Shown here piece after piece: positions 55,373-64,000 of a DNA stretch of 64,000 bases. The notes beneath the pieces are model-generated. The model saw only the letters and a list, made by a program, of their open reading frames with translations, was not told where the DNA came from and searched no databases. Each line of letters opens with the position of its first letter. The stretch's first letter is position 1. Source of the DNA: Wolfiporia cocos (taxonomy: Eukaryota; Basidiomycota; Agaricomycetes; Polyporales; Phaeolaceae); the NCBI GenBank assembly GCA_029448655.1, contig JACCLO010000007.1, forward strand, positions 1,550,001 through 1,614,000, given 5' to 3'. The translations under genes and the position numbers were made by a program.

Positions 55373-57998
55373 TCATATGGGTGGGACATCTAGGTGACAT
55401 ACATTGTCAAAGAGCCTAATTTTATTTGAGCTAAGAAGCAAAACGTTGTGGGTGAAATCATCAGAGGTGTCAGCAAACTGGAAGGTGAAAGATCCATATT
55501 GTTGTTTGGCAGTGTACTTGGTTTTCCACCAAGTGGGAAAGCAAGTAATGGTGAGTGGGCGGTCATGGTCATGCAGGTATGCAAGCAAACAGTTGGCGTC
55601 AAGTGTTTCCCAAAGGCATTTGAGGAGAACTTCGGGTGTGTAGAGGGGCGCATTTGCCGAAGGTCGAAGGTTGACTTGGTTAATGCATATGGTGTTGATC
55701 CGAGCATTCTTTGTCAAAATAACAGATGCCGGTGTCTTTGGAGGGGGTTAATGAGTAAAGACGATAGGTATGTAGTTGTCGTGAGTGCTGGGTAGTGGAT
55801 CAGGGATGTGTGGGAAAGGGAGGTGTGATTCAAAGATGGTGGTGCCTTGGGCGTGCCAAGGGAGCCAGGGTTTATAGTCAGATGGTGAGGTGGGTCGTGA
55901 ATATACTCCTGTGCATGGGAAGAATTGTTTTGGTTTTGGTAGAGTCATGGTTGTTTCCAGAGTGGAGGTGTCTGGTGGTGGAGGTGGAGCGGTTTGAGGT
56001 GAGGGGACACACAGAGGCATCTTCACTGGAGTGGGCGCTGTAGGTGGTATAGGGGTAGTGGGACGAGGTGAGATGACACATGAAGGTGTTGTCACCGGAG
56101 AGGGTATGGTGGATGGGATGGGAGTAGAGGGATGAGGTGTGGGTACCTTTGGTGGGGTAGGGACCACTGGAGTAGGGATGCGAGGGGTCAGTGGTGCTGA
56201 AGCAGGTCGGGTTGGTGGGTGAGGTGAGTGTTTACCAGATTGGTTGATGGTGTGCCACTCATATGTGGTCCAGTTGTGTTGGAAGAGGGCTAGCCTTTCG
56301 AGGGCTTGAAGGTCAAACTCCAAAAGTGATGCGATGTCAGGATTCTTGGACAGGATATGTCAAGCAGTGGGTCCTGTAAGTTCACGGTACAGATTCTGGG
56401 TGGGAGTGGGAGATACCATTTCCCAATGGGAATTGTGGTCCTCATCAGGGTGGGGAGGTTGTGATTGGGGTGTGACCGGTGGAGGCGTGGACTGTGTCAT
56501 GGTAGTGAAATCTGGTTTCAGTGGTAAAGGGTGTTGCAGTGGTTGTGTCACACAAGGTTTGACGCATGGGATGTGTGATGGTCTCATGTGAGACATGGGT
56601 TGGGAAAAGGGTCTGGGTGGGAAAGATGGGGGCACCATAGGTGCTGTGCCATGAGGTTGAGGTGAGGCCAAAAGGTGGTCGAGGTGTTGGCAAAGATGAG
56701 TCGCATCCTGGCGGATGCGGACGAGTGCTGCAGGGTTGGCAGCAAGGAGGTCAGCTCCTGTGGTGATGGTGTCAACAAGGTAGGATATGTGGGAGTGCCA
56801 TAGAGGCAACGAATGGGTGGAGGAGTGGCTTTTATGAGCATGGAAAATGCTCTGAGCCTGGTTAAACAAAAGGGTAGTGTTGTGAGGTCCGGTCCGGTCC
56901 GGTCTTTTGCATGTTTTGGGCAGGACCGAGGACCGGGACCAGGACAGGACCGCCATGGGCAACGAGGGACCGGACTGAAGACCGGTCCCAAGTAGGACCG
57001 CGGTCCTATACCGGTCCTAGGACCGGTCTGGACCGGTCCAGGACCGATCAAGTGGTTATTGACTTAACTATAGTTTTATATGTCAGAAACTGCAACAAAA
57101 GTGTACTTACTACTCGATATATACCAGAACATACTAAGTACAGCCCAAAAATTGGCTATGGTGCACTGATTCTTGATTTCTGAAAGTAAAATTGTATACT
57201 GAAGTCAACACACAGAAATGACACTGCAGTAACTGCACACCTCAAGTTGTATCTGATGAGATCATGTGTTGCATTTTTGTATGTGCCACAATGAGTAGCA
57301 TATAACTACCGCTAAGCAGTGCTCTGCCAATAACTGGGTGATATTGAATGCACCATCCATGTGTACCATAATATGTGAGTGTTAACACTACTGGATGGGA
57401 GAATACACAACTGCATGTCAGTCAGCAAAACTAGTGATAATGTGAGGACAACCTGTGTGTGCCAAGCATTGCCCAAGACAATAGCAGTGCTTCATTGTAT
57501 CATAGATCAGAAGGTTTTTGGTTGTTACTATTCATGTCAGCTTCTGTCTGATGTGTTTACCCTAATAGCCAGTGGTATATATACATGATGCAGACCCACT
57601 CTAGGGGGTCTTAAATACTTTGGTTTTATTGTAAATTGGTCAGTCATGGTTCCCTACCTTGGAGTAACCACATTATAAGTGCTATTCTACGATAAATTCG
57701 GGACCGGTCCAGGACCAGTCCAGACCGGTCCTTAATGGTCCTGCAAAATCTGACCACTCAGAAGGACCGGGACCAGGACCATGTCGGGACCAGGACTGGA
57801 CCGGACCGTTGAATCGGTCCTAGTCAGTCCGGTCCTGGTCTGGTCCTTGGTCTTTAGTGGTCCTTGAGACCAGACCTCACAACACTACAAAAGGGTAAAG
57901 GCAAAAGTGGCTTCGGTGGTGTCCTGGGGGCGCACAGAAAGGACAGTATTAGCAGAGAAGGGTGGGTGGTGGTGGGGACGGTGCCATGGGGGAGTCAT
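55373..57998 (-). pseudogene. Gag-like two-domain gene, copy 2, broken by a hAT-like insertion and two stops
   Basis: It starts at ATG 57998 (MTPPWHRPHHHPPFSANTVL). The frame reaches TEATFAFTLL, where the hAT-like element 56875-57887 with one copy of its duplication intervenes. It resumes with FNQAQSIFHAHKSHSS and LPLWHSHISYLVDTITTGAD. Leaving out 56875-57895 gives 1,605 nt, exactly 535 codons. Within it are only two in-frame stops: TGA at 56360-56362 and TAA near 55748. The C-terminal region (CINQVNLRPS...ANCLLAYLHDH, GSFTFQFADTSDD) aligns with region 2 of the 376-aa gene at 39342-40472. The linker is longer and proline/threonine-rich, without the 14-residue repeats. Confidence 0.75.
56875..57887. 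mobile_element. Non-autonomous hAT-like element (1,013 bp), TSD CAAAAGGG, GGACC-rich ends
   Basis: The termini are TAGTGTTGTGAGGTC and its inverse, with TAGNG starts. The 8-bp duplication CAAAAGGG lies at 56867-56874 and 57888-57895. Subterminal 150-180 bp at each end are crowded with GGACC/GGTCC and CCGGTCC motifs. There is no transposase ORF. It interrupts the gag-like gene copy 2. Confidence 0.9.
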
Positions 57999-58075
57999 GG
58001 TAGATGAGCATCTAAGTTGATGGTGGTGGTTCGAGTGTAAGGTGCGCCGCGTCACGTGATCGCAGAGACGTTTTA

Positions 58076-58389
58076 CGAGACTCGCTCTGGCGTGCACACA
58101 CTCACTAGTATTCGACTCTCCACTCGAATAGTTGTATTAACACTAGGGGTGTCCGTCGACGTTCCATATATCCTGCAAAACATGTGAGTCCACTGATCGT
58201 TATTTCCTCATGAAAATTGACCATCACCGGCAGTCCTTGTGCCTCACAGCAACAATCACCAACTTTACACGCGCGTGCACTCGAAGGTGCCAGCGTTCAC
58301 GGTAATCAACGACGGTGGACATTGATTCCACCAGCATAGAGGAGACCCAACAAGATCGGGCCCAACGGTCCTGCGAAACCAAGTGAGAC
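58076..58389 (+). promoter_or_regulatory. Duplicated upstream region of F-box copy D
   Basis: It matches 27361-27668 inverted (shared 'ctccactcgaatagttg' and 'gaaaccaagtgagac' blocks). The TA at 58074-58075 corresponds to the insertion point of the transposon beside copy A, and the following homology jumps to 38397-38421. It is thus an unoccupied version of that site. Confidence 0.7.
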
Positions 58390-60113
58390 ATGACGGACGC
58401 TACACTTCCGGGTGGGATGGCTTTCGCAAGGATTCAAGACATCCTTTCTCAGCTTTTACCGGAGCATGGCTTTTCCTGGATCTCATGCCAACGCCAGATT
58501 TCCAAGGAATACATCATGCATCTCGACATGGCGCAAAATGCCTTATCTCCTATCACCCGGTTACCTGTGCAAATTCTCACCGACATCATTCTCCGTGTCA
58601 AGTCTGACGGGAACAGGATGTTTAAGATGAAGGATGGATCATTGCCATGCGAACAATGTCCACGCCGGGTATTAGACGGATATTCGCACTGCAGACCCTG
58701 CACCGAGGCGCTCACTGGCAGGTGCCGAAAGTGGATCAGTACTATGCAGGTGTGTCGCCGCTGGCGAGCACTGTGCCTGTCAATGCCAGAACTTTGGACG
58801 ATTATCAATCTGAACGTACCTCATTCGCGGAAATGGCTGAAGACTTTTTTTAAAACGTTCAGGAGATGCATTCATAGAGGTTATTGCAAAACAAGCGTCT
58901 CTCGCTGCACACCGCATCGTGGTTCCGTGGAAACTCATGCATGCCGCATACGCTCCCTTCGCCTGCTCTGGGTCAGAGTGGGAGAGTGGATAACAGATCC
59001 GTATCGCGACATTGAGCTGTGGATTCACAAGTCTATGCCACGACTCGAGGTGTTCGATGTATTAGTGATCGAAAACGACCGCCACTTCCTACGAAGAGGC
59101 CTGCTCCAGCGGTCCGGAGTCTCCTCCTGACGGGCGACTTTGTCCCGTTGCGTTCGATTACCACACGCTCTCTCCGTCGCCTCGAGCTGAGGGGTCTATC
59201 AAGGGAGTTCTGCTTGTCAGACATTTTTAAAATCCTGGAAGCCAACGCGGGCCTGGAGCACTTGGTCCTGTCACGTTCTGAAGACTCACCCGATGAAGGA
59301 AATGCCGGAGATCTCCACCCAGTATCGCTTCCGAACCTGAAGACACTCTGTTTGCAGGGTGCTCACCCCACGATCTCTAGGGAGCTCGCTCATCTCATCC
59401 TGCCCAGCGGAGTCCGCATTTTCGTCACGTACGCGATGTTCGACCTGGTCGATCAGTGCTTCTCTATCTTTCCCGCCGACGAGTCTTCGCTTCCTATCCT
59501 CTCCGAAGCACGCACTATCCGGATTACCACAGGATCTAATCGCGGCGACAAGTATCCTACACCCTTACTGCATGCATCCTCTGTACAAGACCATGCAGAA
59601 TCAGCCGATCAGTCGGAGCTATCTCTATGGGATAATCAATTCCAACGCTACTGGTCGCGGCATATACCCCTCCCTTCATTCTTCTCAGTGATCATAGAAC
59701 GTTTCTCCTATGCACCAGTGGCAGATCTGGACTTCTTCCTCACTGTCGACAAGGGTATGGCTACCACCGCTCAATGGCGTGACATGCTGCAGTCTCTGCC
59801 CCATCTCCGGCGGCTCGCCTTCACCCTGAATTTCAGTGCCGAATTATCGCCCGTATTCCAAGCTTTCGCAGGCCCTGGCACAGCGTGCCCAACCCTTCGA
59901 GCGCTCCATATAGAAACTGAGTCGGGAGTGCCGTTGAGAGACGGGACAATCGACGGTCTTGTGGCATGTGTCCAATCGCGGGCCGAGCAAGGGATGAACC
60001 TCGAATGCTTAAAACTCGAATGTGTCGCTTCAAAGTTGTCTATGATGGACGATAAGCTCCAACAGCTTCAGAGCTTGGTAGCTGAGCCTATCGTTCTTGC
60101 AGGGATGAAGTAA
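58390..60113 (+). pseudogene. F-box/LRR-type protein, copy D, frameshifted
   Basis: It starts MTDATLPGGMAFARIQDILS at 58390. The F-box core LPVQILTDIILRVKSD is intact here, unlike copy A. Then VCRRWRALCLSMPELWT follows. Around 58845-58920 the frame differs from copy A (two extra bases at a TTTTTTT run), returning near THACRIRSLRL. A one-base deletion near 59107 ends the first frame at 59130. The second frame then runs RSLLLTGDFVPLRSITTRSL to LQSLVAEPIVLAGMK at 60113. With at least two shifts it is best called a pseudogene. Comparison with A shows which base is missing in each. Confidence 0.82.
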
Positions 60114-60139
60114 ACGCAGGTAAGCCGGATGCAGGAACT

Positions 60140-60860
60140 GATTGATTCGTCAATGCAGACGCAGTGCCTCTTCGATAGGACGCCCCCTTGATAGATGTTC
60201 ATTGGCTTCGTGCAGGAGTACTTAGTGCCGACGATATCGCATGCATTCCATATATCGGAAAGACAGGATGTTTGAAGTGTACAAACACGGGTTGAATATG
60301 AAGTATCGCATGCATGGACTCAAAGTCCAATGGCGGTCGACCTTGACGCTCGCAGCGAGCAAGATAATTGGAGAGTTTATCGTACAGGTGTGGTTAGTAT
60401 TTCCAGCCAATCGAACTTAAAGCTTTAAAGATTGGCGATCGCCATCCCACAGCTTTACAGGTGCCCATCTTCCTTGGATTAAAGGCCGCATGTTGCTGCA
60501 TACCCACTCACGGAGAGTTTTTCAGGTTGTGACGACAACATGGGAGCTGCTCGATGTACGGGGAGGTGACCGGGGTACCGATAAGCAGTGGCCCAATGCG
60601 CCGTTGACGTCGGTTGTGCGGACGGGCCAGCACTGAGTATTGCACATTAAGACCGTATTCATTTTGCATATGCCGATTGATAGCAAAATTCAGAAAGGGT
60701 CTGCACGAAATATAACCAAGGGCGTTAGTGATACCAGAAAGGTGTTTCAGATGGGGGCTGTTCGACACTTGTCATCCAAGTTGGTCACCAGTATACGGCA
60801 CAAGCAGCGGACCTGCCAATGTTTAATTCTGGGCAGTTCACCGTTTGCAGTATAAGCAAA
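60140..60860 (+). repeat. Duplicated 3' flank of F-box copy D
   Basis: It matches 25140-25635 and 7785-8075 in inverted orientation. It is the longest version of the family's downstream region. No gene is supported in it. Confidence 0.6.
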
Positions 60861-60869
60861 CTGATACGG

Positions 60870-61315
60870 CATCCGATTGGCGTGATGAATATCTTAAGCG
60901 TTCATGTATATGGATCATGCTCCAACCGTGCTCACATCTCATTTGATCTGATCTGATCGAACAATTTCGGCCTCGACGCAGACATCATAAAATATGTAAA
61001 GCGAGATTACTGCAGTCGCTGTACATATCATGATCACATATAGATCAAAGACCACCGCGTGCTACAGGGTCTGACTTTGACTGTACACAACCTCCAGCCA
61101 CTGGCCTATATCGATTGAGGCTTCGATCGAACAGCCACAAGGCAACACGTGTGCCTTATGATGTTATGTAACGCGGCAATCCCGTCACTCTGCGTACACT
61201 CTATATAGAGTCGTCAGTGATCGAGGCGTTGCTCCATTGACAACTATTCGTATGTCGTATGTTCGAGACTTGAGTCTAACATTCTCACTGCAGCTCTGTG
61301 TCTGAACAGGATTGT
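60870..61315 (+). other. Spacer upstream of AlkB copy 3
   Basis: Weakly similar to the duplicated P450-AlkB spacer ('acacgtgtg', 'actgcagctctg' just before the start). A TATATAGAG at about 61202-61210 could be a promoter element. Confidence 0.35.
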
Positions 61316-61320
61316 CTCCA

Positions 61321-62299
61321 TGGCCGCTGTCACTCATGCTATCTTGGGTCTTGGAGATAATATCGGGGAAGGGGATACATTTCTACTGCTAGATGTCCTA
61401 CCTCCAGAACTGGCAGATGTTGCATTTCAGAACCTACGCGATGACGTGAAGTGGGATACAATGTTTCATAGAGGGAGGTCGGTGCGTATTTACTTGCCTT
61501 CAACAATCCTGACGCTGGTCCACAGGCGGTGAAGTTCCCCGGCTCGTTGCCGTCGAAGGTGAAGTGAACTCAGATGGAAGGCGAGTGGGGTAGCTTTCTA
61601 TCTCAAACCCAAAACTTAACAAAATTATATAGCTATCCTGTATACCGCCACCCTGCAGACGAGTCCCCTCCTCTTCTTCCGTTATCTCCCACCGTCTCGC
61701 GCATTCGCGCACACGTCGAAACGATCCTTCAGCAACCTGTGAATCACGTCCTCATCCAACACTATCGCAGCGGTGCAGACTACATCTCGGAGCACTCCGA
61801 CAAGACCATCGATGTTGTTCCCGGGTCAAAGATCGTCAACGTGAGTCTTGGCGCCCAGCGCACGATGACTCTACGCACCAAGAAGGATGCAAGCGCGGGA
61901 ACCGGCATGCCGCGCACGGTACAACGCATCCCGCTCCCGCACAACTCGATGTTCGTAATGGGTCTACAGACGAATATGCGATGGATGCACGCAGTGCGTC
62001 AGGACAAGCGACCGGAGGTCGAAAAGACGGCAGAGGAGCTGTCCACAGGTGGGGAGCGGATAAGCCTGACGTTGCGGCATATTGGGACGTACTTGATGGG
62101 TGACGGAAAACATATATACGGTCAAGGGGCTCAGGGAAAGAGGAGAGAGGATGCCCGCCTATTGGTGCATGGTGGGCGTGAAGGCGAGAAGTTGCTTGCT
62201 GCATTTGGGGAAGAGAATCATAAGAGTGACTTTGACTGGCAAGCTGCGTACGGGCAGGGATTTGACGTCTTGCACTGTAACCCAATGTCTGAGATCTGA
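61321..62299 (+). CDS. AlkB-like 2-oxoglutarate/Fe(II) oxygenase, copy 3 (best preserved)
   Basis: Fe2OG AlkB-like enzymes hydroxylate or demethylate substrates using Fe(II) and 2-oxoglutarate. Exon 1 starts MAAVTHAILGLGDN and contains DVLPPELADVAFQNLRDDVK. Exon 2 gives GEVPRLVAVEGEVNSDG, then a GC-AG intron, then YPVYRHPADESPPL. The core has QHYRSGADYISEHSDKTIDV (HxD iron ligands), VNVSLGAQRTMTLRTKK, RWMHAVRQDKRPEVEKT and GGERISLTLRHIGTYLMGDG (terminal Arg binding 2-oxoglutarate). The C-terminus DFDWQAAYGQGFDVLHCN ends at TGA 62297-62299. One doubt: the exon 1/exon 2 junction near 61470-61530 needs a donor after CATAGAG, where the sequence is GG, not GT. It may be mis-spliced or use a rare site. 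Confidence 0.7.
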
Positions 62300-62309
62300 T
62301 ATTGCATCC

Positions 62310-62590
62310 TTCGTTCCCATTGATGTTGATCCGCGTCTCCTACTTTAACAGCTTACAACATCTGCTTTCAGTTGAACATAATGAAGTACTATGCCATCCT
62401 GATCGACTGGCTCAGTTTGGCTGTACATGAGGCAAATCTGTAACCCGTGCTTTACCATCTTAGTGACCCTAGCGATCGCGCAGCCCACTTCTCATGCATT
62501 TTCGTTGATAAGGCTCCAACTAAATACAATATGTGTATGGATTTTTTGTATTTATACAGTATATAGTATATACTCAGTATATACTCAGTC
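62310..62590. other. Spacer with AT-rich microsatellite
   Basis: A 'tatacagtatatagtatata' stretch lies near 62555-62590. Otherwise featureless; it is the 3' region of the AlkB-like gene. Confidence 0.4.
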
Positions 62591-63330
62591 TTTATGACAC
62601 CACATTAAACCTTCAATAGCTCCTCCTGGATCCAGTGCTTAGTACACATCACCTCAGTGATTGTCTTGGCTTTGAGAGAGCTTCACATATCACCACAAAG
62701 ATGGCATGATGACAAGAATAGCTGCTTGACTGAGATGCTTGCAGCAGGAACTGCAAGGAAGTCTTGTGCCATCTTAGATATTACAGGGACCTCAAGGGCA
62801 TATGCCAAGAAGTGGTATGAGTACAACATGAGGATATGTAAGCATTGGCACCTACCTTCTGTCATGGTTATGGGTGACCTAAGTGCCAGAACCATGAAAG
62901 CACTTAGCTGCTCCACCAAAAGGGCATCAATGACAGCTCAGCTGTCATTGCAGGTCAGGCTACTTATGTTCATCTTCCCACACTTCACATGCCTCCCTCA
63001 GTGCTTAAGTCCATGCCACAGAAATTGTAACACCTTCCACCAGATAAGTGGATAGTCTGGATCATCATTGCCACCTCCCTGATCCTTCCAGTATTGAATC
63101 TGAATATGTACAGGTATGGGCCATGTCTCTTCTGCACACCTTGCTGAGATCAAAGCTAGGAAACTTGATGAGCAGGCTGGGCTGGGCTGGCTGTGGAGTA
63201 TCCACAGGCACTGGTGTGTTGGCTCTGTAGCTCATGTACACATGTTCAAAGACTGATTGTTGATATCCTTGACAGTTACAGTCATCTTGAAGAATTGACC
63301 AGGTGGTATAGGTTCTGTACAAGTGTCATG
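62590..63330 (-). pseudogene. Decayed hAT transposase, C-terminal dimerisation region
   Basis: The minus strand reads VISKMAQDFLAVPAASISVK followed by QLFLSSCHLCGDM, a stop, then SSLKAKTITEVMCTKHWIQE. This order matches the C-terminal hAT dimerisation domain (xxMAxDxLAxPAxSxxxERxFS type). Upstream, fragments at 63065-63322 (FPSFDLSKVC and others) may belong to the same gene but are broken by stops. The catalytic core is not recognisable. It is too decayed to be an enzyme source for the small hAT-like elements nearby. Confidence 0.65.
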
Positions 63331-63339
63331 GTTCTAAAT

Positions 63340-63810
63340 GAAATATACTGTGAGCAATGAATCATACCTGGCATGCTACAGGAGTTGTATTGAGATTAAT
63401 GACCTCTATGCTGACTTGACCAGCATCATCCAACTGGCATCTGCTTGAGTGCTACTACTATAATAGGTGGAAACTGATTACCATGTACAATACTGGGTTT
63501 TAACTGTGTATGACTCATCATGTATTTACATATATATGGTACACAGTACGTACACTATTTAGTTGGAGCCTTAATTGTTGATCTGAAATGTCCCGGCGCA
63601 GTATAAGCAGATTGAAGAAGTTATGGTGCAAATGATCAATATATTCGATACCTGCCATACAATATCACAAATACTATTCATAGTGGATGGTAGGGAAGCT
63701 CAAAGTAGCCTCATGATTCCGGTTTAATGACGAGCTGGCAACATGCATCAATGGCATCCATCATTTTATGAGAGTCAGTGTAATCGTCTCGTGACAAGGA
63801 CCTGGTGAAT
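63340..63810. other. Intergenic tract
   Basis: AT-rich with 'tacatatatatggtacacag' sequence and no supported ORF. Nothing recognised. Confidence 0.35.
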
Positions 63811-63814
63811 AACA

Positions 63815-63913
63815 TCAAGTCATACATGCATATATGCATACATCAGCACCCAAGCCCAGTTCCTCTGGTGCTCTGTGAGTGTTGAATATATGACCTTCCT
63901 GTGGAAATTCCAT
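63815..63913 (-). CDS. Possible first exon of a minus-strand gene
   Basis: A TATATAAG at 63994-63987 lies about 75 bp upstream of an ATG at 63913 in good context (gcggccATGG). The peptide MEFPQEGHIFNTHRAPEELG continues to a possible GT donor near 63840. No family is recognised and no second exon is proven. Confidence 0.25.
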   Translation of the reverse strand: MEFPQEGHIFNTHRAPEELGLGADVCIYACMT

Positions 63914-64000
63914 GGCCGCAGGGGCGAATCTCCGTTGTAGAATAGCTGAACGCAGAGGGTCTACGAACCACTCTGCTCGCGCCGTGCTTATATACACTGC

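Overview
The window looks like a nuclear contig of a basidiomycete fungus, probably a wood-decay Agaricomycete. Genes carry many introns of about 40-70 bp, and the content is cytochrome P450s, F-box/LRR proteins, a HET-domain gene, a copper amine oxidase and a small TUDOR-type protein. Small LTR retroelements, hAT-like elements and fold-back elements are abundant. This taxonomic placement is inferred from gene style; no ribosomal or marker gene is present.

Layout. 1-2.7 kb: a well-preserved copper amine oxidase (minus strand, running off the left edge). 2.7-20.3 kb: mostly transposon debris. It holds one small intact gene (TUDOR-type, 6.82-7.25 kb, four exons), two look-alike fold-back elements with tRNA-like modules (5.6-6.2 and 8.3-9.0 kb), several solo LTRs, two non-autonomous TIR elements with target-site duplications, a minisatellite-bearing fold-back family and a broken F-box copy. 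20.8-27.4 kb: a P450 (minus), a truncated RecQ-like helicase (minus) and an F-box gene (minus). 27.7-38.4 kb: nested insertions. A short TIR DNA transposon contains a Tc1-like MITE, a solo LTR and a complete 7.8-kb LTR retrotransposon with two LTRs that look identical; its 6-kb interior has no gag-pol. 38.4-44 kb: an AlkB-like 2-oxoglutarate oxygenase pseudogene split by a proline-rich, gag-like gene, then a second P450 (minus). 44.6-48.9 kb: a GC-rich block with a HET-domain gene (plus) and an F-box/LRR gene (minus). 49.4-62.3 kb: a further set of the same families. It contains an AlkB-like pseudogene, a fold-back element, a TIR element at the promoter of a third P450 (plus), a second gag-like gene broken by a hAT-like insertion, a second long F-box copy with frameshifts, and a third AlkB-like copy. 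62.6-63.3 kb: a decayed hAT transposase.

The genes do not form a clear pathway cluster. The dominant theme is local segmental duplication of P450, AlkB-like and F-box units (three, three and about four copies) followed by transposon insertion and pseudogenisation. P450 copies 2 and 3 appear intact. All three AlkB-like copies, and the F-box copies with enough sequence to judge, show lesions. The most interesting items are the LARD-like LTR element with an 11-nt Tf1/sushi-type self-primer, the pair of tRNA-bearing fold-back elements, and the gag-like two-domain gene family found as an insertion with a 14-bp target-site duplication. Exon boundaries were read by eye from homology and GT-AG (or GC-AG) signals.
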